Position numbers and translations under genes: made by a program
Source of the DNA: Archilochus colubris
Lineage: Eukaryota; Chordata; Aves; Apodiformes; Trochilidae
DNA: 64,000 nt
Direction: 5' to 3'
Assembly (NCBI GenBank): GCA_023079485.1
Contig: CM041085.1
Location: 92,701,115-92,765,114 of the forward strand
Notes under the pieces: generated by a model
Told to the model about the DNA's origin: nothing
What the model saw: the letters and a program-made list of their open reading frames with translations, nothing else
The model's database searches: none
Part shown: piece after piece, positions 34,126 through 48,200 of the stretch
Position numbering within the stretch: position 1 is the stretch's first letter
Layout of the letters: each line of letters begins with the position of its first letter

Positions 34126-37100
34126 CTGAGCCAGGGCAGCCCTGATCTCCCACCATCATTCCCGGTGTCTGTAATTTCACTCCTCAATTTACAGTTTTTA
34201 CAGAATGCAGAAGTGCTGCCCGGTAGCTGAAACTGAAGTGAGCACAGAATTTGCTTATTTCCCTTCCACAAGATATGTTTTTGAGATAAAATGGCTTTTA
34301 AAATGGGAGAATTATTAGTGGTTTTGATAGCTTTTGCTCAAAGTGATGTAATTAGTCATTAGTTTGCCACATGAAATCCATTTTGTTGTTGTCTAAATCA
34401 CTGGGAGGTTCATTACTTCTGCTGTGACAATCAGTGGCAACTGAAGTTTCAGAAGAAGCTGGGCCCTGGTCTTGTGGAATATAAATCAGATCCTCCCCTC
34501 TTGTCCCTGCTCTTTTTTAAAAAAACAAAACAGCAAATCTACACAGTGTTAAGTATATCTTCTAAAGATCTGTTTCTGAAGAGATTTTTTATTTTTTTAA
34601 TTAAAAAAAATCCCTCTTTTAGCTGAAGTATTTCTTTTCTGGCATATTGCCTGTAAAGTTGATTCTGTGGTGTTTCAGCAACTGGATGTGAATGTCCTCA
34701 GTTACATAGGACTGGACAACTTTCCTGTAGATTATGGCTTTTCATAGATGTGTGACTTTGGGGGCTCTTACCCTTCGCATCCTGACAAGCCTCAGGTACA
34801 TTCCTGAGACCCTGGGAAGCAGAGCCATCCTTCCCACTACCCAGGGCATTTGCAAGGGATGGCCACAGCACTAATTCACCCTACAGTTTTACTGACAAAT
34901 AGAAAAGCATATTAAACTCAAAGAGATCTAGTCAACACATGCTATTGTAGAGCTGCTTTCTTTCAGTTCTAGTTGTATGAGATCTGACAGCGTGTTTTTT
35001 TTCCTCCTTGGAAATTCAGTCAATGGAAGAGTAGCTAATGCAAGGAAATAAACCCTGAGAGGAAGGGGGGCAGAATACAAAAGAATACAATCAAAAAATT
35101 TATTCAATGTCTGCTTTAGAGAGATTGCAGACAGTTAAAGCAGAAAAATATGAGTTCAAAAATTCCCAGGCATGAGCCAGAAGTTAGCACAAGGAAGCAT
35201 CACTCTCAACCAAGAGGCCACATGGGAACAACCTGCTGTGGGTGGTCACTCTGCAGTGAGTCTGACAGTGTAGGCATAAGCATCCTCAGTGCCAGAGAAC
35301 AACCTGGGATAAGTCTGACTCCCTCACGTCAGTCTAGTTTTCTTCACATCTTTCTTTCTTGTTCTGGGTTAGATTTCAGCCAGGGTTCAACCCTGAAATC
35401 AGCCAAATATCAACAAGGGACACTTGGAAGAAGCAGTGGCAAAAAAGTGATGGGTGAAGTAGCCAACCAGCTGTTTGATGGCAGCCAGACAAAGTTGGCA
35501 CTTATTTTCAGGCACTATAGCCTGAAAAAAAAGATGTCACAGACACTGTTGAGAGGAACAAGTATCACCTGCAAGGCTGTCCAAATGGGAGAAAGGGCCC
35601 CCTGGGAAGTGAAAAATAAATACGGAGAGATCAGATAGGCCAAAATATTGCAGGGAGCTACTCCACAATTGTAAGCTCACAGTTGCTTATTCCAGTCCTT
35701 CTTTTGTCTTCCAGTTACGAGGAGGTGTATGCAAGTTGTAACTTTCCAAGGAAGGGAATGGGCCTATCTTACTGACCTGTCATCTGCTTGATATATCTAG
35801 GGGTTTACCAGGAGTGAAAACTGCATACATACAGCCCACCAGGCAAAAACTGAGTTTAAATAGCCAAGCTTCATATTTCTCAAAGCCTTTACCCCCTGTT
35901 TAACCTAAAGTAGGATTTAGAGAACAGGTTAATGTCTTTACTGCCCTCTATCTGGGCATGCTGCTGGGCTGATCACAGTATGAGGTGTGTGATGTTGTAC
36001 TGTGATCACGAGCTAGGGATGCACATTTGGTAAAGCTAATGTTATGCACATAATTCACCTGGACAGCATGAGCTTCCCTTGCTGATTCATGACAAAATAC
36101 ACACTATATACTGCAAAATATAACAATGCAGTAAGAAACACTAATAAGTGTACAATATTAAACACAGGAACTATTTTATGATTGTAATGTTCACAGAGCA
36201 GATTCAAAGCCTTTCAGAGTGTGTGGCCAGTCCTGCCACTGCCAGAGAACAATCATCCTTCAAAGTCCAGGTGCTAGGAACACTGAGCCTCCTCATCAGA
36301 GCAATCATATGATGGTGGCTTTTGAGTCTCTCTGGCAGAAGCTAGGACTGAGGAAAGGGCAGGGGAAAGGCAAGCACTGTATCTTAAAATAAAACACAGC
36401 ATCCAAGCGTAACAAAGTTATCTCTTGGAAGCAGGAGGAGCAGGTTAATGATCCTGCCCCTGGTCATAGTCCATGGGAACTCCTCGCTGATGGGGCAGGA
36501 CCTCAGTTCAGCAGGCACTGTGCAAAGGTGGCTGAGGAAGGGACACGCTGTGCCAGCCACCTCAGCTTCCAGGGCCAGCAGGCATTGCTGCTTCAGTGTC
36601 AGAAACCAGCCAGCTGTCACTGCCTGAAACCCATTTCCCCACTTTCCTTTGAAGAAGACAACTCTCTGCTAATCAAAAAAAGGGTGAGTGAGGCTCAGTT
36701 CATCTACAGTTCTGATCTCAATGGGCTTCACACTGCTGCTGTTATTAGAAAAGCCTTACCATGTGGGTGGAAGCATGAAGCCTGCCAAGAGCTAGGAGAC
36801 AAATAAGAAACTATGTGAAGAATGGGGATTTCTGAAGAAAGCCTCTGATGATGAATCCCCTGCTACTATTCTCGTGAGAGCAGGGCCAGAAGTCTGAGCT
36901 GCCTTTCCTCTGCCGTCGGCGCTCCGACTGCAGAGCTGGAGCAAAAATGTGATGGTTATAAAAAACGACACAATCAATGATCCACACGAGGGATCTAACA
37001 AGGAGACTGCCTTGTCAAAACGATGTGAGGAGGACTGGTTATAGAAAAAAAGGAAATAAACCTTGGTGATGCGCTTTTTTTTTTTTTTTTTTCCTTTTTG

Positions 37101-38829
37101 TCTCATAAAATTAGGTTGAAGGAACCAAAATACATTGAAGCTGACAGTTTATTGAATCTGGCAGCAGTTTCAAAGCTAGAACCTCTTGTCCACACTGTGC
37201 AAAGCTCACACCAGCTATCTGCAAGGGATAAGGATCACAGACACCCCACATGGAATAAAGGAATCAACTGATTATCCTCCCTGCGTTCCACAGGATACTC
37301 TACATAGCCTACAACACAGAAAATGAACACATTCAGTGAGAAACTCCTGTAATAAAATAAAACAACCTGAGACTTTAGGCTGGCAGATGGCATAAAGGAA
37401 TTATTTCAAAAAGTACACTCCATTGAGCTTCTAGTACTTCTCCTGTGCATAGTAAGAGGACAAGAAGAGCTATTTACAACCATCCATGCATATTAAGTCC
37501 ATACAAGAAGCTCCACTGAAGTGAAAGGTGATGAGGGTGTGAAGGCAACACTTATGCTGAAAATCAAGTTTCAAAATGTTTTTTCCCAGTGACAACTGGA
37601 ACCAGATTTTATCACATTTCAGCAATAAGTAACAGCTCAGATAATTTTTAGCTTGTCTAATTATAGCATGTTGATAGAGATACTATTATTATGAGAACAG
37701 AGGACAATCTCACATGGACACCTACAAGAACTTTTGGTGCTAAGGAGAGCTGTTAGCAACTATATGTGTCCCCAGTATACACCGAGCTAATGTCGTCCTT
37801 GTTAAAATATATGTGAGGGCTCAGACACTTCAGTGGTCCCTGCAGCAGCCTAAGTCCCTTTGCAGCAGCAACAGCAGCAGCTAAAAGCTCTCAGTCTACA
37901 GCAAAAGCAAAGTGTGCGAGCTTCAATCTGCAAAGATTTAGGCTGATGTACTTCATTTCTCCTTTCCAACAGGAAGTAAGAGCACAAACAACCCATTTCC
38001 GTGGTTGAAGAGATGTGGTAACTCATTAAACAGCAGTAACTTGGCATTTCTGAGTTCCAGTTGTTTTGTCTTGACACAGGGAAGCCATCCCAGAGATGAA
38101 AGGGTCTGGGGATGCCTCACAGCAGCCATTCCCACACAGAGGTTGGAGGCAGCAGGGAATGAGACACAGGGAGTTCTCATAAGTTTTTGGTTCTTATCAG
38201 GTTCTAATGATATATGTGATAAAAAGGAGGCCTTAATGCAGGAATTTTACAAGCCTAGCATGAGATGAAGGTTCAGAAAGTCTGGGGTCACCCAGCTGAA
38301 GTGAAGTAGACCTTAAGATACCTAATAACCTTCTTAATTTAATTGACAACCTGAAATAGGAAATAAAGAAACTCCCATGAGTCTTCAGCTTTGTCACATT
38401 GCAGGAGATAATGAGACTAACTGACACCACTGCAAAATTCAAATAAATTGCCAATTTTTATACATTTGTGGGGCTTTAATTCAATTTGGTAGAGCACAAA
38501 AACCCCACTTGAGGTGTCTGTTTGAAAACACAAGAAGAATATGAGGTTGGATATATGCTGCTACCGCTTTGAATTTTAGAAAAATTCAGTGCATAAAATT
38601 ACTACAATGAAATTAAAACAGCTACTAATCCAACCATAATAAATCTCTTAATTTTAAATGAGAAAAGGACAACTACAAGAACACATAGTTCCTCTAAATT
38701 TTAATAGATAAAAACTTGGTATTTAGACTTATCAAATAATAACAATTCAGCTGTTAAACACTGATAGAGCCAAACCAGAAAATGAGATCAAGTTCAGAAG
38801 CAGAATCTTCTATCACAGAAATACCACAA
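34126..38829. other. Intergenic, nothing recognised
   Basis: AT-rich non-coding DNA, with a T-run at 37075-37092 and a short CAG-rich run at 37860-37882. No gene or repeat family was recognised. Confidence 0.55.
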
Positions 38830-39169
38830 CTCTACAACTACCTGAAAGGAAGATGGAGCCAGGCGGGGGTTGGTCTCTTTTCCCAGGCAACTCTCAGTAA
38901 GACAAGAGGGCATGGTCTTAAATTGTGCCGGGGGAAGTTCAGATTGGATATTAGAAAGAATTTTTTTACGGAAAGGGTGATCAGACATTGGAACGGGCTG
39001 CCTGGGGAGGTGGTGGACTCTTCATCCCTGGAGACATTTAAAAAGCGACTCGATATGGCACTCAGTGCCATAGTCTAGTGACTGTGGCGGTAGTTGATCA
39101 AGGGTTGGACTCGATGATCTCTGAGGTCCCTTCCAACCCAGCCTATTCTATGATTCTATGATTCTATGA
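38830..39169 (+). mobile_element. CR1 LINE, 5'-truncated 3' end
   Basis: Starts near CTACAACTACCTGAAAGGAA and encodes the ORF2 C-terminus ([20 protein letters not shown], then VDSSSLETFKKRLDMALSAI). It ends in three ATTCTATG units. It is the same subfamily and orientation as the 19.5-kb copy. Confidence 0.94.
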
Positions 39170-42100
39170 AATCACTGAAAAATTTACTCTTAAATGCAAG
39201 ACTCAGAATTGTAACAGGACAAGACTTGGCCTCCTTTAAAATGGAGTTACATGAGAGAAATAAGAACAGACAAAAAAACAAGGACTGGGTCTCATAATTC
39301 TGTTATCTTCATAAAAATGGCTGCTCACAGGTGTAGATATACCAGTTTTCTACTTAAAAAACAGTCAACACAACACATCATCAGCACACTGCAGATAAAT
39401 AGGATGGGTATTGATGTGACAGGCTAGAACATAGCTCCGATAATAGTGTAATCATGCCATCCTCCTACAGCCAACAAACCCTAATAATTGTTAGTAAGAC
39501 TTAAAGTGAAAATTTGCATCAAAAGACTGGAAACAAATTTTGCAGCAAGCAAATCAACAGGTTTTAGCAGCTCTGAAATGTGCTAAATAAAAAACCTATA
39601 TAAATAGGAAGTTGGGATTAAGATTATAGACCAAATAGACCAAGGAAGAATGTTAGGTGTCATCAGAACAGGTAAAAGGCTCAATGAAAAACTGTAAAAC
39701 TAAAAGGCAGGACTGTAAACTCAAATGCATTTGTTCATAAAAGACTAGAGTCTTTGGAAAAAAGTCACATCAGCAGCATGAAAAAAAAAGAAAAAACAAA
39801 CAAAAAAACCCGACAAACTTTTGAAAGTGGAAACGAGTATATTAGAATACTACTTTCATGCTGAAATCATAAATAGTCACTTGTGACTGTACTGTTCTTT
39901 ATATTATTGGTATTTCTTTGACTGAAAGACTTCCAAGGGAAACAGTGGGTTCAGGAAGAAATTAGTGAGACTGATCAGGGTTTTGTTTTTAATATAATTT
40001 ATTTTCAGAAGTGTCCATTAGGCTTGCTCCTTTGAACACCAGCAGCTCCATGCCCCCAGAGACAGCAGCCTCTGCTTGAAGCAAGAACTCTTCTTCTTTC
40101 CCAGGACCCCATCATGACCTCCTGGGGATTTCCACACAAGGCCTTGGTTTGCAGCCACAGTGTCAGCCTATACATTTGGGACATGGTGTTCCCTCTGGCT
40201 GCTAACCTTGCACAGCAGGAACAGCTTAGGGGCTTTCCTATGCTCAGGAAAATCTCACTGTGCCTAAGGGTAGGGGGATGGATTCAATCACCCTTAAGAC
40301 CTTTGCTTCTTTAGGACCTCATGATGAGCTCAGTCTTCCCTTAGAACTCCTTGGGTCATTACCAAAATTACTCCATGTGTACTTCTAGATACTTCTCTAG
40401 AATAGATACTTCTCCTATATATTAAATATTGGGGGTCCACTCTGCATGCACACAGTAGGAAAGAGTTCCTGCTCTGAGGAATTTACAGTATAAGCAAACA
40501 AGCACAGTGAGGGAGAAAGAGATGAATATTCACCTTTATTTATCAGAGTGCCTACCTATATCCAGTATTGTGCACAGATGGGAAAAAATGCATTTCTAGG
40601 AGAAAAAAAGCCAAACCACCCCTCCTTCCCTGGGAAAACCAAACTACTTTTCCTCTAACAGGAAGTAAGCTAATGCTAAAACATCCTCTGCACAAAAAGT
40701 GAGCTGGGGTGCTGGCTATATCCCTCACCAGAGATTTTTCCCTATAGCTGGCAGGGTGCTGCTGGTAACTCACAGATGGGGAACCCACCCAGGGTCCCTT
40801 CACAGTTCTGAGGCCAGCAGCAGGGCTGGAAATAACAACAGCCACTGGTTTGGGTGGCTCACTTCTCAGCTGCACATCTTCAGAGGGTTCTTTGAATATA
40901 GTCACAGAGAATGTGAAAAGCCCTTAAACACTGGTTACTTTGAATGTTTAATTTTAACTTGGCATTTTCTTCCCAATTGCCTGTAAAATACATTTCCAGT
41001 TTTCCTTCTTCCCAGGCCATGTGAGCAGAGGTCCCAAGAAGGCTGCAGAGTTTGCAGACCAAAGGCCTTCCCAGGTGAGAACTGGAACAAACATTAGGAG
41101 TGGGAAAGGGTATCAGAACACTTTATATCAGGTACAAAGGTTACTCAGATCTTGGGACATGGGCTGAGTAAGCAAGAGAAACAGCTCACAAGATTCACAG
41201 ATTCTCCTGGGAAGAAGATGGGCAGGGGAGGGCTCAGTGCTGTGGACTGAGGCTTTAGTATCCTGCAGCCAAGAAGGGAAAGGATGCTTCAGGCTACTCA
41301 GCACAAACACAGCACCCACAATAAAACACAATGTTAAAATTTTGTGCAATAGTTTTAACTCAGGATAAATGTCTGTATATAATGGTTTTCTCAAAATGCA
41401 GAAAAGATCTGTGAACACTTAAGACTGAGAAAGGAAAGGAGCTATAGCAGGGTCTAAGTGCTCTGTAAGGAAAGGCTCCTCCAAACCATGACTGCAATCA
41501 TGACTTAATAACTATCCTGACTATCAAGTCAGAATTGGTGTCACAAAGTTCAGAATCAAGGCAATCTGAATGTATTTAATACTTGAAAAAATCCAACAGT
41601 AACAGCCATTTAGACACGTGTAGGTGTTTTCACATAAAGCAGAGCATTTACAAAAATTCTTTCCCTCGTCTCTTGTTTTGCATTTAGACAGTAAGATTTA
41701 GTGTTTGCTCTAAGTAGCAAGACAATGTTTTCTCTCAACAACAGGATTATCTCACACAATTTACAATGGCTGTGATTAAAGAGAAAGGGATAAGGAGCAT
41801 GACACATGAAGAAGGATTGCAAATGCTGCCCTTAACTGCTCCTCCAAACCAGAACATCTAATAATCTTAATGGAAATATAGCGTTGTACTCCTATCAGCT
41901 CCATTATATTGAGTAACATGACAGGTCCAAATCCTGACCCCAGCAGTTTTAAGATAAAGCAGAAAATTGCTGACAGACTGCAGTGGAAAATGATGAGTTT
42001 ATGATTTTGTGAAAGAAATAATGTTATTTTGAAGGAACAGAAGTTGTAATGCATTCGGTAAATTAACAAAAAGGTGTGTAAGAGGAAAAGGCAAGGAGCA

Positions 42101-45100
42101 GGCATCCAATTAGTCATGCAAAATAATGCAATTTATACTTTATTCACCCTACTATGATTACCAGTACATCTTAAAAATCATTCTACAACAGCAGAAGCTG
42201 CTTGCTAAATGAAGTTAAAGTACACTTTCCCCCTTGAAGAGCTTCTACTCTTAACTGCAGTTGTGCCCACATTGTGAAGGGAATACCCAAAAGCAGACAG
42301 GGCAAGAGACAGCAGGGTTGGGATCCAGGGACTCTCTAGGGTAGCAGCAGAAATAATAGGACAGGGGAATGCCAGGGTGAGATCCAGTCAAGGTCCTTGC
42401 ATGTGGGTAAAGATGATCCTTACCTCCTGCTCTCTTCCTTACACACTGCAACCATCACCAAAAATCCTGTAGGGGCTAAAGTGGGGTCATGCCCTACCAG
42501 AAACTGTTTACCCCAGAGGCAGAGGTACAGTTTGGGTACAGTGCTGTAAATGCAATGCTCCTGTAGTCACTTCTACTGCAGACACTGCCAAAAAGGTAAA
42601 AGACTGAGGAGGATGCATGGGCACTACCTGCAGGTGTTAGCTGAGTGTCTGTGCATCTAGATTAAAGTGGCCACTTTCTTCATGTCCATTTTGAAACTAC
42701 CTGTTCCTTTTATCACTTCCTCATCAGAAACACTTCTTAATTCTCTGTGCATGCCCTGTTAGCAGCCCCAGCAGCAGCTGCCAGTGACAGCTGTATAGCA
42801 GTGCCACTGGGGCAAACCACCTAGTGCAGAGTGGAAAGATCCCTGGGGCTTGTCACCTTCTCAGCTCAGAGCAATCAAAGCTTTAGTAGCTGATTGATGA
42901 CACCAAATAAAAAAGCATATATCCCAAGTAACTAAGGTAAGCAGCATTGACAAAGGTGGACTTTAATCAAATTTTCTCTCTGACATGACAAGCAGAGTGG
43001 TGCAAGAGGCAAACATGTTAACTCCAATGTCAGAGAAAACTTGTAAATTATTTGACCTGGATTAGGCAATAAACTACATATTTTCCTCTCACAGGACACC
43101 ATCTGACCTATGAGGTAAACCTGGCTCTTAAAATACATGGCAAATCTGGGGAGTTGGTGCAGTTCTTCAGTCTTGGAAAGTAATCATATGCCTACAGCAA
43201 TATACACTGCAGAATGATGTAGGAAGAGGAAATGCAGAAAAGTAGCTGTTAATGTAATATGTGTGAAATTGGATTACAAACAGAGTTAGAGCCAAAAACC
43301 TGCCTCCACTCTAGCTTGTGAGAGTTTTGCCATCAATGAAAGAGCGCAAAAGCACCCTCAGAAGTGAACAACAGTTCATAATGCAATCATCTGTCAGAAC
43401 TGAGAGTTAGTGTGTTCACACTAGTTTTGTGTTGGAATGTCAAAACAGCAATTTTATCCAGCCACCTGCTTATGAGACCTGCCAAGTATGAATTTGTGAA
43501 GAAAACCTCATATGGAAGCTTTTTCTACAAGGAACAAGTAATTAAAAGGAAGACAACAGCATGAAACATTTGTATTCACACAACAGAAGAAAATGCCATA
43601 TTTAGAAGAGATGCTGAAATTTCAAGTCTTATACTCCAGTCTGGTGTTTGATTTAAAGACAATAATAATTGTATCCTACTTACCTCGCTGATAAAGAACA
43701 TAGAGCTGCCACAGTCAGCCTGGAGGGAAGCCAAGGCAAACTCAGGCAGAACTGAAAATTCCCATTAAGATGACTGAGTGGCAAATGATGGTTATTTATT
43801 CTAATCAATTTGTTGATTTATTCCTGGAAAAACTGAATTAATTTATTTCTAATCAAAACAAGGACCTATTCATTACAATGAGTATGATGAATCACTACTA
43901 AAGAGGCATAGCTGGAATTTCTAATACATTTTTTAAAACGAAGAAAGAAAATATTTGGCAATTCACTCCTCCTTCCCCCCAAAAAGAAAAGAGTTTAGGC
44001 TTCTTTACTTGTGATGCACACTTCCATCACTTCATCCAGGCTAATTAAAAAAGCCATACTGGTGGACTTCCTCCTGAAAACTCTTTCACCTCCCCAGTAC
44101 TGCAGCCCCACTGACCCTTCACTCTACTTCCAGTTGTTCCAGCTGTTCTCCTCCTGCCTGTATTCTCAAACATTAGCATCTATTTAACCTCCTCCCTTTG
44201 CTTACCATTGATTTAGTGATGATAACCATATCTGCTGTGACCTCTTGTCACCTCTGCTGCTGCTACCTACCTGGGCTTGATCACTCAAGGCTTTCTGCAC
44301 TTCTCAGATTCTGCCTGTTCTCTCTCAAAAAGCAGAATTACAAATCACAAAACACAGGTAAAAACTGAATGCAAGGTGTAACTTATTTTAAAACCATCCT
44401 AGCAATCTTTCTGCCTAAATCCCTAATAATTTGCCTTTCTCTGAAGTCCAGCATCCTTGATCCCACTCTGATAATGAGCCTGCCCTGAGCAAACATACCA
44501 GCAGCAATTTTATCAGCACTCAGTGGAGAGGTCAATCGTGATGTCTTTGCTCCCGACCAACTTGCAGATGCTCCAAGAGGACAGGTAGAAGGCTGACACT
44601 CAGTACATCTTCAGCACAGAACAATGCTGGCCAGCCCCTACCTCTTGTTAAATGCCAAAAGTTTAGTACCAAAACGTTTGGCATTGTTTACTTAGTTCTC
44701 CCAGGTGGGTAATTCTGAAATAACATTTCCCATGCTGTGACCTGTTCTCTGGCTGATAACAGCAGGAGCACTTTGGAGAGGTCAGGAGAGGGAAGGACCA
44801 GCAGCTCAGCAGGCAGGCAGGGAGTCACACACTGGAATCAGGCTGACAAAGCCAAAGTCTCCCCAGTTTCATCCTTTACCCCATCAGCAGCTCTGTGTCC
44901 CCTCTCCAGTGCCAGCTACTGTGGACAGAGCCTCATGAAAACCCCACTACACATGAAGAAGAGCAAGCTCCCCAGGACAGGGAGCCAAAAGGGGTCCATA
45001 CCAGGCTCAGGGGGGCTGAAAGCACAGTCCACTGCCTTCTAGGACTAAGCAGGCAGACAGGACATGGTGCAGATACCAGGCAGCAGCACATCCCCCTCCT

Positions 45101-46929
45101 GTACAGGGTGCTACTTGCTTCCCAGCTGTACCAATCCCCTCCATGCCACTGTTACACCCTGCTCCATCCCTTTTTTCATCTGAAGTTGCAAACGGCTCAA
45201 TTTTTATTTTTAAATCACCAGACTGAGTCTTAATTATTTAAGCATCTTCTAGATTTAGAAAGCTGTTTTGGCTGTGAAAGTTACACTTAGTGCAATCATT
45301 TCTCATCAATAAACCATGGAAACAAATGGGTATGCCTGTTGGAAAGAAAATTTATTTAAAGCACCTTAAAAGTCAAGTTCAGATTTACAGATGTGGAAAG
45401 ACCTAATGCTGGCCATGTTTCAATGAACTCATGGCATTCTAGCTCAAGTGAGTAAAAAAGGGATTTCTGCCTTATTACATTAATTTTGCTAAGAACAAGA
45501 TTGCTTTGCTCTCCTCAAAAAAGAAGGGATGCCTTGGAAACTCCAAAACACAAACTTGGGCAAAAGGCCTTCAGAAAGGCATACTCAGTTGAGAGTTGTG
45601 CTGGCTTTTGGGGTTTTTTTGCCCCCCATACTGTTAAAGCCACAGGCAGTTGAAAGTGCTCATACCTTACTGAAGACTGCTACAAAGCCTCAAAATCAGA
45701 CACACAAAAATCATACAGGGGAGCACTCCTTCAAAGAGAAAGCAAAATGGAATCTTGGGCTTTAAAACAAACAAAAAATCTCAACCCAACGTAAAAGGCA
45801 TTCCTATTAACATCATACTCTAACACAGAAATAAAATTAAGTAAAAGCTATGGCATTGCCTTGATACCTACTCTGAGAGATATTTTTTTTGCTGTCCCAG
45901 TAAGAGCTCAAGGAAGATAATTTCTGATCCCACTGGGCAAACGTTTCATTATCGTGTTGCCTGTTTACAGCCCAGCATCACCTCTGGGGACTGCACACTG
46001 ATTTTCAACCAGGTTAGGTGAGATTACAACACACACTGCTTGAGATAAATGACCATGGACATAGGACCAGGAGAAGCTAATGGACATTATTGTGTTGGCA
46101 TGATTAGCCTTGATGGCTTCATCTACATGGCCTTCTTCTAAAGCAACAGATGAAGCTCCAGAAAACCCTCTTCCAACTTTCCGGAATTGCTAACTGCACA
46201 GATCATTGTTTCCCATCTAGCACAGATATTTGATCTTGAATAAACCCCATGTAAATTGCCGCTCGAGTCCTCTCCTTTGCAAAGCAAAGCTGTTCTTTAT
46301 TTATGTAACATTTTTATTTAATTAGCAAAGAGATGGAACAAACTCGTAGGGGAAAAAAAAAAAAAAAGTAATTAAAAGGCCATCTACCAGCACAAGGGAA
46401 TATGTCAGACAGGGGAAGAAAAACCACTTTCTTCACATTGGCTCTGTTAATGTCAAGACTCCCTCACTGTTACCCCATTAGGACCTTGTGGAGGTAATGA
46501 AGCATCTGGAGCATATAAGGGACTTTTTTTCCTTTTGTTGAGTGTCCTGGCCACTGGAGAGGAGCCAGAGGAAGCTTGAAGGTTCCTTCCTCAGACATCT
46601 GACACCGTTGGGATAAGTTCAGAATATGCATCCAAATTACACCACAAACCCAGGGTGTTATAAATTATACCACGGCATTAAAATCCTCCATATTTATCGT
46701 ACCCAGAGCTTACGTGCAAAATCATGACGATGCTGCAAAACCCATTACTCAAAACACAGGAAATAGATCAACGATGTTTGCTGATGACCTTTAATTTAGG
46801 CCCCAGCTCGCCTCATCATGATAGTCTTTAATTACATTAATCCCTATTGTTTTTCACAGGGGCCTCCAGCTTCCACCGCCTGGGCTGGAAATCTCTCACT
46901 TAACGAGGAGCCGCTCTTCACTTCGTTTC
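39170..46929. other. Intergenic, upstream of the CpG island
   Basis: AT-rich unique-looking DNA without recognised repeats or exons over 7.7 kb. The repeat-poor stretch at 45.2-46.9 kb could hold promoter-proximal regulatory sequence, but this is not demonstrable from one sequence. Confidence 0.55.
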
Positions 46930-47127
46930 ATCTTCACGCCCGGACCCCAGGGTGGTGCGGGGGGTGCTGACCTGTTGCCGGGGGGCTTCTCCCTGGTCCG
47001 CCGGGCTTACCTGCCGGGACACCCCCCATCCCCAGACCACCCTGACCAAGACCCCCGCGGCAACAGCCCCACAGCCCCGCTCCCCTCCCGAACCTTCCGC
47101 CGCTGCCGGATTGGCGCTCGGGAGCCA

Positions 47128-47135
47128 TGACGTCA
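47128..47135. promoter_or_regulatory. CRE palindrome, upstream copy
   Basis: A perfect TGACGTCA, the consensus site for CREB/ATF factors, 11 bp downstream of the inverted CCAAT box at 47110-47116. CREs near start sites in CpG islands are usually functional. Confidence 0.7.
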
Positions 47136-47182
47136 TAGCACCCCCCTCCTCCTCCTCCGCCCGTTAGCCCCCCGCACCACTC

Positions 47183-47190
47183 TGACGTCA
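47183..47190. promoter_or_regulatory. CRE palindrome, downstream copy
   Basis: A second perfect TGACGTCA, 55 bp after the first. An SRE-like TCAGCCCAC follows 3 bp later (47194-47202), one of several possible SREBP-type sites; one mismatch to the TCACCCCAC form. Confidence 0.7.
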
Positions 47191-47269
47191 CAGTCAGCCC
47201 ACGGCTGGATGGGGGGCGGGGCCCCCCCGCCACGCTCCCGCCCCCGGCCCCGCCCCCGCGGCGCCGCAG

Positions 47270-47322
47270 CGTGACAGAGCCGGCCGGTGCCCTCCCGCCG
47301 CCCCCAGCGCCGCCGACACCAG
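47270..47322 (+). other. ELOVL5: Candidate non-coding first exon (3' part)
   Basis: Sequence downstream of the CRE/GC-box cluster leads into GCCGACACCAG followed by GTAGGG, a good donor. No ATG frame of interest precedes it, as expected for an untranslated first exon. The start is arbitrary because the initiation site cannot be read from sequence. Confidence 0.35.
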
Positions 47323-48200
47323 GTAGGGCCGCGTCCCCCGGGTGGGAGGGCAGCGCCGGGGCTCCCCGCCCGCCGGCGGGATGCGGAGCGGCAGCCCGGG
47401 CCCCAGGGAGAAGAGGGGCGGGCACCGGGCAAGGGGGGCGCGGCGGGCGGGGGGCGCCGCTCCGCGGGGCGCGCAACAAGTGCGGCAGCGGGGCGGAAGG
47501 CGGGCTTGGCGGCCGGCGGAGAGCGGCAGGGTCGGGGTCGGAGCTGGGGCCGGCAGCGGCGGGCAAAAGGGCCGGGGGAGGAAGGGGAGGGAGGGGACGG
47601 GGCGGCGGAAGGGACGAGGTTTTCGCCGGGATCGTTTTTCTCCGGTGCAGTTAGTCAAGAGAATGATGCAATCTCGCATTGCCATGGCTACTGCATCCCC
47701 GGGCGGCGGCGGCTCCTTCCGCCGTGGCGGGGCACGGTCGGGAGAAATAATACGGGCAGGAAGGTGGGAACCCCACCCTCTACCCCCCCGGGCAGCGTTT
47801 GCAGCGAGGAAGCGGTTCCTGGCCGTACGAGGCCTCCCCGAGAAGCTCGGGGGAGAGGGTGAGGGAGCTGAGCGCTGCTACGGCTCCAAACAAACCCCCC
47901 CCGACCCTGTTTCCCCCCGTGGTGTGTGTGTGTGTCCGTGGCGGGACTGCATCACGCCAGCCCCATGGGCGCCCCGGCTCCGCTCTCCGAGATGCTGGGC
48001 CGGGTGTGAGCAGCCTGAGAGCGGGGCCGGGTGCCAGCGGGAGGTCTTGTGGGGCTCGGAAAGGAAGACTTCTTCTTTCTTCTTCCCCCCCCGAGCCCAT
48101 AGTCTTGCTCACCGCCTCGGCCGCCTTACCGCTTCAGAAACGGAGCCGCCGATACGGTAATTCCCGGGTTTGTCTGTTTGGGACGGGGCAGACGCCACAT

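Larger units (their letters stand above)
46930..48200 (+). promoter_or_regulatory. ELOVL5: CpG-island promoter, candidate for ELOVL5
   Basis: About 1.3 kb is dense in CpG and GC boxes, unlike the AT-rich flanks. It has an inverted CCAAT box (ATTGGCG, 47110), two perfect CRE palindromes (TGACGTCA at 47128 and 47183) and an SRE-like TCAGCCCAC (47194). GC boxes lie near 47210 and 47238-47260, and a strong donor CACCAG/GTAGGG at 47322/47323. In vertebrates ELOVL5 (fatty acid elongase 5, endoplasmic reticulum) follows GCLC in the same orientation and starts with a non-coding exon, which suits this position. The symbol rests on synteny only; a non-coding RNA or bidirectional promoter is possible. 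Confidence 0.65.

Noticed and set aside
46934..47566. 210-codon Pro/Gly-rich minus-strand frame in the CpG island
   Set aside because: High GC removes stop codons; composition is simply that of the island, and frames on both strands overlap.
47342..48160. 272-codon Arg/Gly-rich plus-strand frame
   Set aside because: It starts just after the likely donor at 47323, has low-complexity composition, and competes with several equally long GC-driven frames.
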